Shown: positions 19,701 to 28,551, counted from the first letter of the stretch. The stretch: DNA of 64,000 nt from Deinococcales bacterium (GCA_013298595.1 JAAFIG010000008.1:93259-157258); one strand, 5' to 3'. Program-made: numbers and translations. The notes: generated by a model from the sequence alone, not told the origin.

Positions 19701-19883
19701 GGTCAGGTATGGGCAGAGGCGGATGTTGAACATGCCGCTTTTTGTCTCGAGCAATTACTGCTTGATTCAGTGTTGAATCGTAAAATTAGTGCTCAGGCGA
19801 GATTGGATATCCAAACCAATTTTTCACCTAAGGTCATTGGTCAGCAGATTCGGCAGCGCTTAGCATTGTTGCAGTTAAAGTGA
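16800..19883 (+). CDS. Bifunctional glycosyltransferase: GT-A domain, DUF4214, GT4 domain
   Basis: Up to 1027 aa. The start could be TTG 16800 or, better spaced behind GGTGG, GTG 16821. Residues about 10-280 are a GT-A-like transferase with metal-binding ADPDIYFY near 114. Residues about 430-475 are a DUF4214 module (LYEAILGREVDSQGLASY, SRESRF), common in surface-glycan proteins. About 500-640 is a beta-rich region without assignment. Residues about 664-1027 are a GT4 transferase (GYLAAELGIGEAARLL, RAEGFGFALAEMMFLGKPVIATG with the E-x7-E donor site). One chain could thus add two sugars. It follows the ATPase by 6 nt as the last plus-strand gene of the locus; the next genes converge on it. Confidence 0.82.
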   Translation: MNGGVVVVRKKSTALFTIVSNNYLHYAKTLFESVATHMPEFALYVAIVDNDPALARDFMPEATILSLEDLNLPHQQQFIFRYSVLELNTAVKPWVFEKMMGLGYENIIYADPDIYFYQPLEQVLHLLQDHHVVLTPHLLEPITDQKAPSELDIRRVGTYNLGFVALKNSLIGQSVIAWWQSKLEFDCVVDLEAGIFVDQSWMDLVPSLFSGVMVLRDLGHNVAYWNVFQRSLRYVKNQWLVGTGLPLVFFHFSGFNAFAFENVSKHQNRITLGDLPKLRPLMQTYSQTLIGFGAKNWADQVYGFHAFADGIQIPSFFRELYRADKGLQILLSVNPFASSDILFTFVKQFTRDGLSITYAMWSLWEARADLRNAFPLTSFQNIAAYYNWFVSKADIYFDAFVIQKHVEIASGFQSRVQILPKYHHLDLRESRISLLYEAILGREVDSQGLASYTQVMGTRFGLLKTILSLVFSRESRFLPKKMERLLNLGSVLLRKQKPEEQIVWTPKIAFADANQGMNTSDLGIYLNSSTEAADGFWVKRIVLIPVSDEFSGTLFVSGFYVADFMPNSHVTFLISVFVNDQLLYECRMVESQHFEFSVDWKVSFIGVRYLRLESSQAWIPKDIGFGEDQRELSWRLKNIRVGNVQLFDSHRQPALLPLEAYLPTPGINLVGYLAAELGIGEAARLLAKSCAEVQVPYSIVDVGYQSSNLQRDRSAWETASDKIFDLDLLYVNADQMIHTMAFLEKKGYEGSKKIAFWHWEQPTLPRHYQSSFRGLNEVWVPSNFVLDAVAKIAPVPVFKVAHAIDFSISQTASRAYFGLPESQFLVLIMYDFHSVQYRKNPQAAIETFKRVAKKHQNMCLVVKTINADQYPAEYQALQADLAELNVVLLNQYLTRQEVFDLESCCDTLLSLHRAEGFGFALAEMMFLGKPVIATGWSGNMEFMTPMNSFPVQYALKPLEVAVGPYELGQVWAEADVEHAAFCLEQLLLDSVLNRKISAQARLDIQTNFSPKVIGQQIRQRLALLQLK

Positions 19884-19885
19884 CA

Positions 19886-20458
19886 TTACTTGAGGATTCG
19901 TTGTAAGACTGCTGCAAAAGTTGCAACAATAATTTGGGCATCTAACCAAAGTGTATGACTGCGAGCGTACACAGCATCCCATTTGGCTTTGCGTGGCACG
20001 TTGAGGTTATCCAATCCGTGCACTTGAGCTAAGCCTGTTAAACCAGGTAGGCATTGATCTGCGCCCGAAATTTTACGTAATTCAAGTAATTCGTATTGGA
20101 TTGCTAAGGCTGGGCGTGGTCCAACAAAACTCATTTCGCCTTGGATGATGTTGAGTAATTGTGGTAATTCGTCCAGTCCAGTGCGGCGAATAAAGCTGCC
20201 AACTCGAGTGATTGGGTTAATTGAGAGTGTACCAAGATCTTCGGTGGGTACATTGGGTGTGCCTTGTTGCATACTGCGAAATTTGTAAAGGTAAAAAGTA
20301 GTGTTTTTTCGACCAACTCGAGCTTGAATAAAAAAAATGGGTAATCCATCATCAAGCCATATCAGTAAAGCAGTCAGCAACATAATAGGCAGTACCAATA
20401 GTAAAATAACAATTGCAAAAACCAAGTCTAAAACCCGTTTGATACTGAGTTCACGCAT
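19886..20458 (-). CDS. Initiating sugar-phosphate transferase (WcaJ/RfbP-like)
   Basis: About 190 aa in the bacterial sugar transferase family (PF02397) that moves a sugar phosphate from a nucleotide sugar to undecaprenyl phosphate, starting a glycan on its lipid carrier. ATG 20458 overlaps the stop of the upstream gene as ATGCGTGA and suits the family start RELSIKRVLDL; a longer start at 20491 is possible. It has one membrane hairpin (about 10-40), then KFRSM, the essential DELPQLLNIIQGEMSFVGPRP stretch and PGLTGLAQV. Short form without the CoA-binding-like N-domain of WcaJ. Second gene of a minus-strand operon. Confidence 0.92.
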   Translation of the reverse strand: MRELSIKRVLDLVFAIVILLLVLPIMLLTALLIWLDDGLPIFFIQARVGRKNTTFYLYKFRSMQQGTPNVPTEDLGTLSINPITRVGSFIRRTGLDELPQLLNIIQGEMSFVGPRPALAIQYELLELRKISGADQCLPGLTGLAQVHGLDNLNVPRKAKWDAVYARSHTLWLDAQIIVATFAAVLQRILK

Positions 20459-21584
20459 GGTTATCGAGGGCTTCTTGGTATAAATTTGCATAAGCTTTTC
20501 CTAATTGCTGACTAGAGAGTACTGTATCAAACCTGACTCGAGCAGCTTTTCCCATAGTGTGACAGAGGGCTTGGTTGTGCAGTAAAGTGTTGACAGCTTC
20601 GGCTAAGGCTTGTGCATTGCTTGGGGTAACGACCAAACCAGTTTCTTGGTGTTGGTTAACGTATGAAGTGCCAGTTTGGATTTCGCAGGTAATCATGGCT
20701 TTGGAGCACATGGCTGCTTCGAGTAAAACCATACCAAAAGACTCTGCACGCGAATCTGAGGGTAAAATAAAAGCCTGGCAATGCTGCAATAAAGTCATTT
20801 TTTCTGCATGACTGACTTGCCCTGCAAAAATAATATGAGGTAAATTGAGGTGCTCGGCTCGAGTTTTTAATTGTGCTAATTCTGGTCCCGAGCCAGCAAT
20901 GACAATCGGTACAGCCACTTGAGCAGATGCTTTGAGCAGTGTGTCCAGACCTTTGTAGTAGCAGATTGCGCCAAGAAAGAGAAAGAATGGTTGTCCTGCT
21001 GTTAATTGGAGTTTTTGTAAAATAGTTGTATCCGTTTCTTTAGCATAACTTGTTTCATCAATGCCAAATGGAATAATTCTGACTTTAGGTTGTATTCGCG
21101 GGTCAGACAAAATTGGGCTGCTTTGTGCATAATTTGGTGAGGTTGCCACAATAAATTTCATCTCAAGTAGCATTTTCCACATCAGCGGAGCATAGAGTTT
21201 ACCTATTGTGCGTTGACGAATAATATCTGAATCGTATGTCAGGATACTTGGCGTTTTTTGTTTTCTCGAGAAGTGCAGCATATCGGCAAAAGGATATGGG
21301 AAATGATAATGCAACACATCGGCTTGATCGGCTAAACGCTGATAAGCTCGAAAAGCCGCAAAGCTTCCTAAATCACAAGAAGCAGGTGCAAGCCACGAGC
21401 GTTCACGAACCACTAAACCTTCGGGGTAATGTAATTCTCGAGGATTTGGCTCTGGTGAAAGCGTAAAAATGGTGTTCTGTACATTGTTTCTTTGAGTTGC
21501 CAAACTGATTTGGCGAATACTCTCGAGAATGCCGCGAGGTTTATTCGGAAAGTAACTGCGGTAAGTGTGGAGAACACGAATCAT
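20451..21584 (-). CDS. GT4 glycosyltransferase
   Basis: 377 aa, two Rossmann domains. The acceptor half shows the unusual start MIRVLHTYRSYFPNKPRGI. The donor half has GAICYYKGLDTLL, the IVIAGSGPE turn and the E-x7-E motif in ESFGMVLLEAAMCSKAMI. It probably adds a sugar to the lipid-linked primer made by the neighbouring transferase; donor unknown. It lies between two glycan genes on the minus strand, 23 nt after the upstream gene and overlapping the downstream one by 8 nt. Confidence 0.88.
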   Translation of the reverse strand: MIRVLHTYRSYFPNKPRGILESIRQISLATQRNNVQNTIFTLSPEPNPRELHYPEGLVVRERSWLAPASCDLGSFAAFRAYQRLADQADVLHYHFPYPFADMLHFSRKQKTPSILTYDSDIIRQRTIGKLYAPLMWKMLLEMKFIVATSPNYAQSSPILSDPRIQPKVRIIPFGIDETSYAKETDTTILQKLQLTAGQPFFLFLGAICYYKGLDTLLKASAQVAVPIVIAGSGPELAQLKTRAEHLNLPHIIFAGQVSHAEKMTLLQHCQAFILPSDSRAESFGMVLLEAAMCSKAMITCEIQTGTSYVNQHQETGLVVTPSNAQALAEAVNTLLHNQALCHTMGKAARVRFDTVLSSQQLGKAYANLYQEALDNHA

Positions 21585-21607
21585 GGATGGAATGATGACC
21601 TTTCGAG

Positions 21608-22729
21608 CTACTTACTATTGCGTTGCTGCCGTAACTGGATGGCTTCCTCGAGCACCGAGTGAACTTCTGTGGCTGTTTGTTGCCAAGTGAATTTTGAAGC
21701 TCGTTCTTTGGCTTTTTGGCTCAAAGTGGCATAAGTCACTTCGTTGTTACAGAGTTCGAGTAAACCATCACGAATGGTTTGGATATTGAACGGATCAATT
21801 AGTACGGCGGCATCAGCGGCAACCTCGAGCATAGATGATGTATTACTGGTGAGCACAGGTGTACCATATTGAAAAGCTTCGACAATTGGTAAACCAAAGC
21901 CTTCATGCAATGAGGGTAAGCATAAAGCTCGAGCTTTTTGGTACAAAGCAGCTAATTGTTGATCCGAGACATAGCCAAATACTTTGACATGATCTTGGAT
22001 ATTGTATTGCTTGACGAGGTCAGGAATATGGATTCCTCCCCAGCCGTTTTGCCCAACCAATACCATTTTTGTGGTTTGGCGGATACTTTCAGGGAGTTGA
22101 CTATATGCTTCAAGTAAACGTGCTAGGTTTTTGCGTGGCTCGAATGTGCCAACAAAAAGAAAATATGGTTGCGCTACACCTAAGTTACGCAGTTCTAGTT
22201 CACTATCGACAGTAGCAAATTGACTAGCACCTAAATGCACAACACGAATTTTTGCTTCACTATTTGGCAGGGTTCTGAGTAAATCACTGGCAGTGCTGTG
22301 CGAATCAACCATGATTAAATCTGCCATTTGCACAGCTTTTGGCATTAATAATCGCTCGAGAATAAGCCCTTCAACTCGCATTGTCTGAGCAGCATATTTC
22401 CAGACTAAATCATGAATTGTCACAACTCGAGCCACAGTTGGCGGCAACCATATGGGTAAACGATGATTTGGTCCCCAGAAGATATCTGGTTGATCGTGTT
22501 GAATTTGAAACGGCAAGTATGTTTGTGTCCATAGGAGTCGTCCGCCAGGAATCGGAATATTACCAATACGAACTTCGGCTTGAAAATCGGTTAAACCATG
22601 CGGTAACGGTAAAGGCGAATAGAGAAGACATTGGTGTTGTAATTTCAGTAATTGAATCACTTCAAGCGTATACCGACCAATGCCGGTTAAAGGGCTAAGG
22701 AGTGGTGACGCATCAATGCCTAACTTCAT
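21608..22729 (-). CDS. GT4 glycosyltransferase (mannosyltransferase-like)
   Basis: About 373 aa, starting at ATG 22729 and not at the TTG one codon earlier, because a TATGAT -10 box ends 9 nt before it. The N-terminus LGIDASPLLSPLTGIGRYTLE is the GxGRY pattern of polymannose-type GT4 enzymes such as WbdB or MtfB. VGTFEPRKNLARLLEA and HEGFGLPIVEAFQYGTPV form the donor site. First gene of the minus-strand operon 22729-19886. Confidence 0.88.
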   Translation of the reverse strand: MKLGIDASPLLSPLTGIGRYTLEVIQLLKLQHQCLLYSPLPLPHGLTDFQAEVRIGNIPIPGGRLLWTQTYLPFQIQHDQPDIFWGPNHRLPIWLPPTVARVVTIHDLVWKYAAQTMRVEGLILERLLMPKAVQMADLIMVDSHSTASDLLRTLPNSEAKIRVVHLGASQFATVDSELELRNLGVAQPYFLFVGTFEPRKNLARLLEAYSQLPESIRQTTKMVLVGQNGWGGIHIPDLVKQYNIQDHVKVFGYVSDQQLAALYQKARALCLPSLHEGFGLPIVEAFQYGTPVLTSNTSSMLEVAADAAVLIDPFNIQTIRDGLLELCNNEVTYATLSQKAKERASKFTWQQTATEVHSVLEEAIQLRQQRNSK

Positions 22730-22738
22730 CAAGAACGT

Positions 22739-22744
22739 ATCATA
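22739..22744 (-). promoter_or_regulatory. -10 box TATGAT, near-leaderless start
   Basis: On the minus strand TATGAT lies 9 nt before ATG 22729 with no Shine-Dalgarno between. It is the likely promoter of the operon with two GT4 genes and the sugar-phosphate transferase. Confidence 0.5.
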
Positions 22745-23019
22745 CTGTAAAAAATTGTTAAAGCAGAAAAATTATCTGCACAGCACTGACTAAATTGCAA
22801 CATGTTTATCCTTAAGGTTAGCAAGAGCATGGGCAATGGTGTCGTTACTGACAATTTACTTGTTTCTCGAAACATACTCAGAATTTGACCAAAGATGAAG
22901 ATTTGTTAAACACTACAATGCAATAATCTTGACGTGCAATAAACGCAATCAACTTTTCTTGGATTGCATGTTGATACGTAAGTGAAACGCATGCTTGCTA
23001 TAGTGCAACTTGAGTAATT

Positions 23020-23334
23020 ATGAAAATCTTGTTTGTCTGCTCGAGAAACCGACTGCGTAGCCCAACAGCCGAAAGCATTTTTGCTGATTACGCAGGTATT
23101 GAAACCCGTTCAGCTGGCACAGCCAAAGATGCTGAAAATCCGATTGCTTTTGATGATCTCGAGTGGGCAGATATTGTCTTTGTCATGGAAAAACGCCATG
23201 CTAAACAACTGAGGCATTTATTTCCTAAGCTCGAGCCTCGAGTGATTTGTCTGGGTATTCCTGATAATTACGAGTTCATGCAGCCAGAGTTAATCGAAAT
23301 TCTCGAGCAGAAAGTCTTACCATTACTTGGCTAG
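23020..23334 (+). CDS. Small low-molecular-weight tyrosine-phosphatase-like protein
   Basis: 104 aa, shorter than the about 150 aa of classic LMW-PTPs. The P-loop is present as CSRNRLRS at residues 7-14 (C-x5-R-S), with FVCSRNRLRSPTAE typical of a compact subfamily, and WADIVFVMEKRH later. The usual DPY/DPW acid motif near the C-terminus is not clear (LGIPDNYEFM may replace it). Such phosphatases often sit beside polysaccharide loci and act on tyrosine kinases, but no partner kinase is seen here. A TATAGT box at 22999-23004 lies 15 nt before the ATG. Monocistronic. Confidence 0.82.
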   Translation: MKILFVCSRNRLRSPTAESIFADYAGIETRSAGTAKDAENPIAFDDLEWADIVFVMEKRHAKQLRHLFPKLEPRVICLGIPDNYEFMQPELIEILEQKVLPLLG

Positions 23335-23538
23335 AGGAGAGTGGGTATTTATTTGTTGAAATATGTTCTGGAATAAATGCATTTTTTAAACTATGTGTTT
23401 GGAGAAATAAATTTAAGATTTTGTTTTGCTTTGTTATTTTTTTAATGTATTTTTTAATTTAACCTTTTAAAAACAAATCGAATACAATTTAAATATTTTT
23501 TATTTTTTGATAATTTAATAATTTGATTGTGATTTTTC
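23335..23538. other. Very AT-rich intergenic tract upstream of gltB
   Basis: About 200 bp dominated by A and T runs with no open frame of note and no CTCGAG. Its position directly upstream of the TTGACA box suggests an UP-element-like or bent-DNA activation region for gltB. Confidence 0.5.
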
Positions 23539-23568
23539 TTGACATCCCGAGTAATTGTTACTTATGCT
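23539..23568 (+). promoter_or_regulatory. Promoter of gltB: TTGACA-N18-TATGCT
   Basis: A perfect -35 TTGACA (23539-23544) and -10 TATGCT (23563-23568) with 18-nt spacing. The expected transcription start is at or 1-2 nt before ATG 23577, so the mRNA would be leaderless. No Shine-Dalgarno precedes the ATG. Confidence 0.75.
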
Positions 23569-23576
23569 GCATCCTG

Positions 23577-26500
23577 ATGAAACCCATGCCTAGAAAACTC
23601 GAGTCATTGCATCGCGCCCATGAACGTAAGCGTTTGCGAGAAACCATTCCTAATGCCTTACACGAAGGTGTTGGACGTGATGCTTGCGGTGTGATTGGCA
23701 CCATTCGTAAAACAGGTTTGCCCAGCCATGGCAATGTCAAACGGGCGCTCGAGGCATTAACCCAAATGGCGCATAGAAGTGGTGAAGTACGCGGTGAAGG
23801 TGATGGTTGTGGTATTCAAACCGATATCCCGAAGAAACTCTGGAAAAGTTGGTTGACCGAAGCTGGTATCGAACCGAGTGTAGTAGATGAAACAGGTTTT
23901 TTTGTTGCCCATTTGTTTATTCCTGTGAATGTCAACCCTCGAGATGTGCTTGATCATATTCGGGCAAATACCATGAAATTTGGTACTCGAGTCATTCTTG
24001 AACGGCGTGGTCAAACCCATGGCAGTGTGCTTGGTCCAGTGGCTGCAATTTCTGAACCTGCATTTTATCAAGTGGCTGGTGTGGTGAACGGAGATTCCGA
24101 ACAAACTCGAGTGGCAGCATTGTTTAGTTTGGCATTAGAACTCGAGAATGCTTTGCCTGTGCACGTGGTTTCGCTTTCGCAGCATACAGTTGTCTATAAG
24201 GTGCGCGGGGCAGCGGATATTCTCGATCGGTATTACCCAGAGTTGCGCCGTCCAGATTTTGAATCGGTTTGTACCATTGGACATAATCGTTACAGCACCA
24301 ACACCATGTCCACTTTCGAGCAAGTGCAACCTTTTACCTTACTTGGGCATAATGGCGAAATTAACACTATTGAACGTTTGCGTCGTGAACTGGATTTCCT
24401 TGGTATCTCGAGAACAGGTGGGTCAGACAGCCAAGACCTCAATCGTTTACTCGAGGGTCTGATGTGCCAGCAGGGTTTGAGTTTGTTTGAATCGCTCGAG
24501 ATGGCATTCCCACCTGTGCTTGGTGAAATTAAAACCTTTAGCCCAGCCTTGCAAGATGCGTATATGAGCTTTAGGCAGCAGCTTGGACCACTTGCTCAAG
24601 GACCAGCAGCTTTAGTCATGCGTTTTGGGCAAGAATGTGCTTTTAGTGTGGATGCGTTGGGTTTGCGTCCATTGTGGTTTGGTGAAACCGAAAAAGAATT
24701 TTTCTGGTCATCGGAACGTGGTGTTGTACCACTCGGTTCTTTTGTCAACGATCCACGCCCACTGGCTCCTGGTGAGAAAATGCTCTGCACCATCCGCCCT
24801 AATGGTGTGCAACCAATGCCGCACTTTGAAGCCCAACGTGTTCTGCTCGAGCGAGTGCATAACCGCAGTGCAGTCGTGGTTGGTGCCAGAGCACATGTTT
24901 CTGGTCCACTTGAGCGCCCTAGTAATGTGCCAGAATTTGACCCAGAAGTGCATGTGCCAAGCGCAGCAGCTTTAGCCGCTTTTGGTTGGGAAAAATGGGA
25001 TGAAGAATACGTCAAAGCACTGGCTGAAAAAGGCAACGAACCAATCTCGAGTCTTGGTTTTGATGGTCCGATAGCGGCTCTGCGCGACCCTAAACCAAAC
25101 CTCGCAGAATTCCTCAAAGAAACCGTAGCAGTTGTCACTAACCCAGCCATAGACCGTGAACGCGAAATCGAACAATTTAGCACTCGAGTTGTACTTGGTA
25201 AACGGGCTTTACCCAATGGTAAATACGCTGGGCAAATTTGTGAACTGATCACCCCCGTTATTCCGCTCGATTCTGAAACAGCCGCTAAACACGGAACGAT
25301 GACATTACCAGAACTCGAGAGTCACTTAAAAACAGTGCGAATAAAACTCGAGTTACAAGTGGCTAATAATTTTCCTGAGCCACTTGAAAAAGCCCTTGAT
25401 CGTTTACGCGATGAAGTGATTAAAGCTGCACATTCTGGGGCAGAACTGATTATTCTCGAGGATAGACTTGTTTACCGTTCTGGGCATATGCCACTCGACC
25501 CAAGTTTATGTGTTGCTGAAGCCAACAAAGCTTTAGAAAACCTGAACTCCGATGGCATTGCGTATCGTCGTCAAACCAGTGTAATTGTCTCGAGCGGTTC
25601 GATCAGAAATTTGCATGACATCATGATGCTGCTTGGACTTGGCGCAGATGCTGTTGAACCGTGGTTATTGTTAGCTGCGTTTTCGGGTGCTGATAAGCAA
25701 TCGGCTGATAAAATTGTATCGGCATTAACCAAAGGTGTTGAAAAAGTCATGTCCACCATGGGTATCCACGAATTACGCGGCTACGGACGGGTTTTTGCTG
25801 CGATTGGTTTAAAACCAGACCTAGCCGATAAACTTGGTATCAAGAGCTTTTTGGCTTCTGAAACTGCTGGTTACGGTATGGCTGACCTCGAGAAAACCAT
25901 GCAGGATCGCCGTCATCGGTGGACACTGGGTGGTGCTTCCCTCGAGCGTGACGCACGTCTCAACACCCGCGTTTATAAACACGCAGCAGCAGCAGCGAAT
26001 GGCGAAATTGCCGCTACCGATTACACTGGTCGGATTCGAGCATTAGAACTCGAGTTTCCTGTGGCTGCCCGAAATTTACTCGAGGTAAAAGGTTTAGCTG
26101 GTCCTGCCACCGAAGACGAAATGCGGGCTGCTGAAGAAGTGGATATTAGCGCTGGTTCGCATCGTTTACCATTTGTGATTTCTGCTATGAGTTTTGGTTC
26201 ACAAGGCGAAACAGCCTTCAGAGCTTATCCAGAAGCCGCTAAACGCCTTGATATGGTTTCGATGAATGGTGAGGGTGGCGAAATATCGGACATGATCGGG
26301 CAATACACCCGTTGGCGCGGACAACAAGTTGCCTCGGGGCGCTTTGGTGTTTCATCCGAAATGCTGAACAGCTCTGGTTTTATTGAAATTAAAATTGGAC
26401 AAGGCGCGAAACCAGGCGAAGGTGGGCACTTACCAGGCAGTAAAGTAACCGCTAAAGTTGCCAAGGCACGCCATGCCACCCAAGGTGTAGATTTGATTAG

Positions 26501-28127
26501 CCCAAGTAACAACCACGACCTTTACAGCATCGAAGACCTTGCCCAATTAATCGAAGAACTCAAAACCATCAACCCATATGCCAAAGTCTGTGTCAAAGTG
26601 CCAGTCGTACCAGACATTGGTACAATCGCCGTGGGTATCACCAAAGCAGGCGCAGACGTGATTACCCTTTCAGGATTTGAAGGTGGAACAGGCGCAGCTC
26701 GAGCACATGCGCTCAAGTACGCTGGTTTCCCAGCCGAAATTGGTTTGCGTCGCACCCACCGCGCCCTTGTTATGGCAGGTATCCGCGACCGTGTTGAACT
26801 CTGGGTAGACGGTGGTATGAAAACGGCTCTCGATGTGGTCAAAATGGTTTGTTTAGGCGCAAACCGCGTTGGTTTCGGCACTATTTCGATGGCGGCTATT
26901 GGTTGCACCATCTGCCGAGGCTGCCAACTCGATACTTGTCACGTTGGTATTGCCACCCAAGTCGAAACCTTTGAGGAAGCCGAAGAAAAAGGCATGAAGC
27001 GCTTCGTCCCACGTGAACTTGACAAAGCAGTCGAAAACCTCACCCGTTTCTTTACAGGCATGGCATCCGAACTGCGTGCTATGGTCGCCACACTCGGCTA
27101 CGAAAGACTCGAGGATATGGTCGGGCAAGTGCAGCACCTCGGGCATTTTATGGGTAAAGACAAACTTGACCTAAGTTACTTACTCGAGGAAGTCGAACCA
27201 CTAGCATTACCAAAAACCGAACGAGTCATTCGTAAACCACTCAACAGCCTCACCCGTATGGTTTCGGGTTGGATGGTAGACGCAGCCGTCAGTGGCGACG
27301 AAGTTCTTACTTATCAAGATGGTCCTGTTGCCAGTGCCGACCGAGCCTTAGGTACACACCTTGCAGGTGAATTATCCAGACGCAAAAACGATAAATCCAT
27401 GAAACTCGAGAAAGCCAAACTCTACTTTGATGGGGGCAGCATTCCAGGTAACGGATTAGCCGCCTTCAACACCGCACAACTCGAGATTCTGGTCGATGGT
27501 GGCGCTCAAGATGGTGTTGGCAAAGGCAGTTTTGGTGGCAAAGTTGTCATTATGAAAGGCTTAAACGACCAAGGTGTACGCGTGGACGGCTCGGTAGGAA
27601 AAAGCTTTGGTTACGGCGCAATTGGTGGCAAATTCATCATCCAAGGCAACGCCGACAGCCGTTTTTGTATCCGACTCAGCGGCGCAGATGTTGTACTTGG
27701 TGGCGAAGTCAAAAAACCACTCGAGGATGCCTTAGGTATGTTGGCAGCTCGAGCCAATGCTAAAGGTTTTGCTTTTGAATACATGACCAACGGACGCGTT
27801 GTGGTACTCGGCGACCCAGGACCTTGGATTTGCAGCGGTATGACAGGCGGCGTTGTTTACTTACGCTACCAACCAACAATGGGCTTAGACGACACAGCCC
27901 ACGCCCGCCGCCTTGCTAAAGGAGCCAATGTTAAAGTTCACAAACTTGGCGAACGTGGCGTTGCAGACATCCGTGAAATGCTTGGCGAATACCACAAAGC
28001 CCTTGTCTCGAGCGAACAAACCGATGCTGCCAGACGAGTTGCAGAATTGCTCGTAGACCCAGCCGCGCATTTCAGAATGGTTGTACCAGCTAACCAACAA
28101 GTGGATGCCAGCGTTAGCACCGAGTAA
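23577..28127 (+). CDS. gltB: Glutamate synthase large subunit
   Basis: A 1516-aa amidotransferase making two glutamates from glutamine and 2-oxoglutarate in nitrogen assimilation. The start is ATG 23577 by its promoter. Order: a propeptide of about 36 residues, then catalytic Cys37 in GRDACGVIG; glutaminase domain to about 430; central domain; FMN barrel with GGEISDMIGQYTRWRGQ, KPGEGGHLPGSKV and GFEGGTGAARAH; cluster cysteines in CTICRGCQLDTC; and the GXGXG helix domain from about 1270 (GNGLAAFNTAQLEILVDG). The small NADPH subunit gltD is not adjacent, so the electron donor could be ferredoxin or a distant GltD. Dense in CTCGAG. The length matches bacterial GltB. Confidence 0.97.
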   Translation: MKPMPRKLESLHRAHERKRLRETIPNALHEGVGRDACGVIGTIRKTGLPSHGNVKRALEALTQMAHRSGEVRGEGDGCGIQTDIPKKLWKSWLTEAGIEPSVVDETGFFVAHLFIPVNVNPRDVLDHIRANTMKFGTRVILERRGQTHGSVLGPVAAISEPAFYQVAGVVNGDSEQTRVAALFSLALELENALPVHVVSLSQHTVVYKVRGAADILDRYYPELRRPDFESVCTIGHNRYSTNTMSTFEQVQPFTLLGHNGEINTIERLRRELDFLGISRTGGSDSQDLNRLLEGLMCQQGLSLFESLEMAFPPVLGEIKTFSPALQDAYMSFRQQLGPLAQGPAALVMRFGQECAFSVDALGLRPLWFGETEKEFFWSSERGVVPLGSFVNDPRPLAPGEKMLCTIRPNGVQPMPHFEAQRVLLERVHNRSAVVVGARAHVSGPLERPSNVPEFDPEVHVPSAAALAAFGWEKWDEEYVKALAEKGNEPISSLGFDGPIAALRDPKPNLAEFLKETVAVVTNPAIDREREIEQFSTRVVLGKRALPNGKYAGQICELITPVIPLDSETAAKHGTMTLPELESHLKTVRIKLELQVANNFPEPLEKALDRLRDEVIKAAHSGAELIILEDRLVYRSGHMPLDPSLCVAEANKALENLNSDGIAYRRQTSVIVSSGSIRNLHDIMMLLGLGADAVEPWLLLAAFSGADKQSADKIVSALTKGVEKVMSTMGIHELRGYGRVFAAIGLKPDLADKLGIKSFLASETAGYGMADLEKTMQDRRHRWTLGGASLERDARLNTRVYKHAAAAANGEIAATDYTGRIRALELEFPVAARNLLEVKGLAGPATEDEMRAAEEVDISAGSHRLPFVISAMSFGSQGETAFRAYPEAAKRLDMVSMNGEGGEISDMIGQYTRWRGQQVASGRFGVSSEMLNSSGFIEIKIGQGAKPGEGGHLPGSKVTAKVAKARHATQGVDLISPSNNHDLYSIEDLAQLIEELKTINPYAKVCVKVPVVPDIGTIAVGITKAGADVITLSGFEGGTGAARAHALKYAGFPAEIGLRRTHRALVMAGIRDRVELWVDGGMKTALDVVKMVCLGANRVGFGTISMAAIGCTICRGCQLDTCHVGIATQVETFEEAEEKGMKRFVPRELDKAVENLTRFFTGMASELRAMVATLGYERLEDMVGQVQHLGHFMGKDKLDLSYLLEEVEPLALPKTERVIRKPLNSLTRMVSGWMVDAAVSGDEVLTYQDGPVASADRALGTHLAGELSRRKNDKSMKLEKAKLYFDGGSIPGNGLAAFNTAQLEILVDGGAQDGVGKGSFGGKVVIMKGLNDQGVRVDGSVGKSFGYGAIGGKFIIQGNADSRFCIRLSGADVVLGGEVKKPLEDALGMLAARANAKGFAFEYMTNGRVVVLGDPGPWICSGMTGGVVYLRYQPTMGLDDTAHARRLAKGANVKVHKLGERGVADIREMLGEYHKALVSSEQTDAARRVAELLVDPAAHFRMVVPANQQVDASVSTE

Positions 28128-28141
28128 AAACTACACTCTCG

Positions 28142-28176
28142 AGAAACGCGGATGGCTTTTAGCTGTCCGCGTTTCT
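28142..28176. terminator. Hairpin after gltB
   Basis: AGAAACGCGGA (28142-28152) pairs with TCCGCGTTTCT (28166-28176) around a 13-nt loop. No T-run follows, so termination is likely but not certain. Confidence 0.5.
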
Positions 28177-28210
28177 TAGTTCAAATACAGACAAGCCAAA
28201 CAAGATGCAC

Positions 28211-28216
28211 TATAAT
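28211..28216 (+). promoter_or_regulatory. -10 box TATAAT, leaderless start
   Basis: TATAAT ends 6 nt before ATG 28223 with no Shine-Dalgarno between. This sets the start of the antitoxin-like gene at 28223 and not at the upstream in-frame ATG 28205, which lies before the box. Confidence 0.6.
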
Positions 28217-28222
28217 TTGGTC

Positions 28223-28459
28223 ATGCCAACCATTGAACTTTCTTCAGATAATTTAAGTCGTCTTGAAGCAATTCGTAAAGCTCAAGGCATCAGCCAAGAA
28301 GCTGCGCTCGAGTTAGCCCTTGAAGCAGCTCAATACGCACATTTGGATGAGGCTACCCGAAGTGCAATTCTCAATGCGCCTATTTTAACCAAAGAGTTTT
28401 TACGCCAAGATACCGATCCAAGTGCGCCACCTTATGAGGAATCGGAGCATAAAGCGTGA
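28223..28459 (+). CDS. VapB-like antitoxin candidate
   Basis: A 78-aa acidic protein beginning MPTIELSSDNLSRLEAIRKA, with a strand-helix-helix layout typical of small antitoxins, and an unstructured Pro/Glu-rich C-terminal tail that would bind a toxin. It overlaps, by GTGA, a broken PIN-toxin frame that begins like a VapC, so it was probably the antitoxin of a VapBC pair whose toxin has been lost. Family not certain. Confidence 0.6.
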   Translation: MPTIELSSDNLSRLEAIRKAQGISQEAALELALEAAQYAHLDEATRSAILNAPILTKEFLRQDTDPSAPPYEESEHKA

Positions 28460-28551
28460 CACCTCAATCCGTTGTATTGGATACCAATGTCATCAGCATA
28501 AAATGCCAACTGAAGCTGAGCAAAAAGCCGAACTCGAGTGAGAACTACTGA
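28456..28551 (+). pseudogene. Truncated PIN-domain (VapC-like) toxin remnant
   Basis: GTG 28456 overlaps the antitoxin stop as GTGA. The frame reads VTPQSVVLDTNVIS, the first strand and first catalytic Asp of a PIN ribonuclease, then loses similarity and stops at 28551 after 31 codons. A PIN toxin needs about 130 aa and three more acidic residues, so this is a decayed toxin. It sits at the left edge of the zinc-ribbon/HEPN-like pair. Confidence 0.65.

Noticed and set aside
24596..25252. Long antisense open frame in gltB (218 codons)
   Set aside because: It lies wholly inside gltB on the opposite strand, has no family features and follows the codon pattern of the sense gene.
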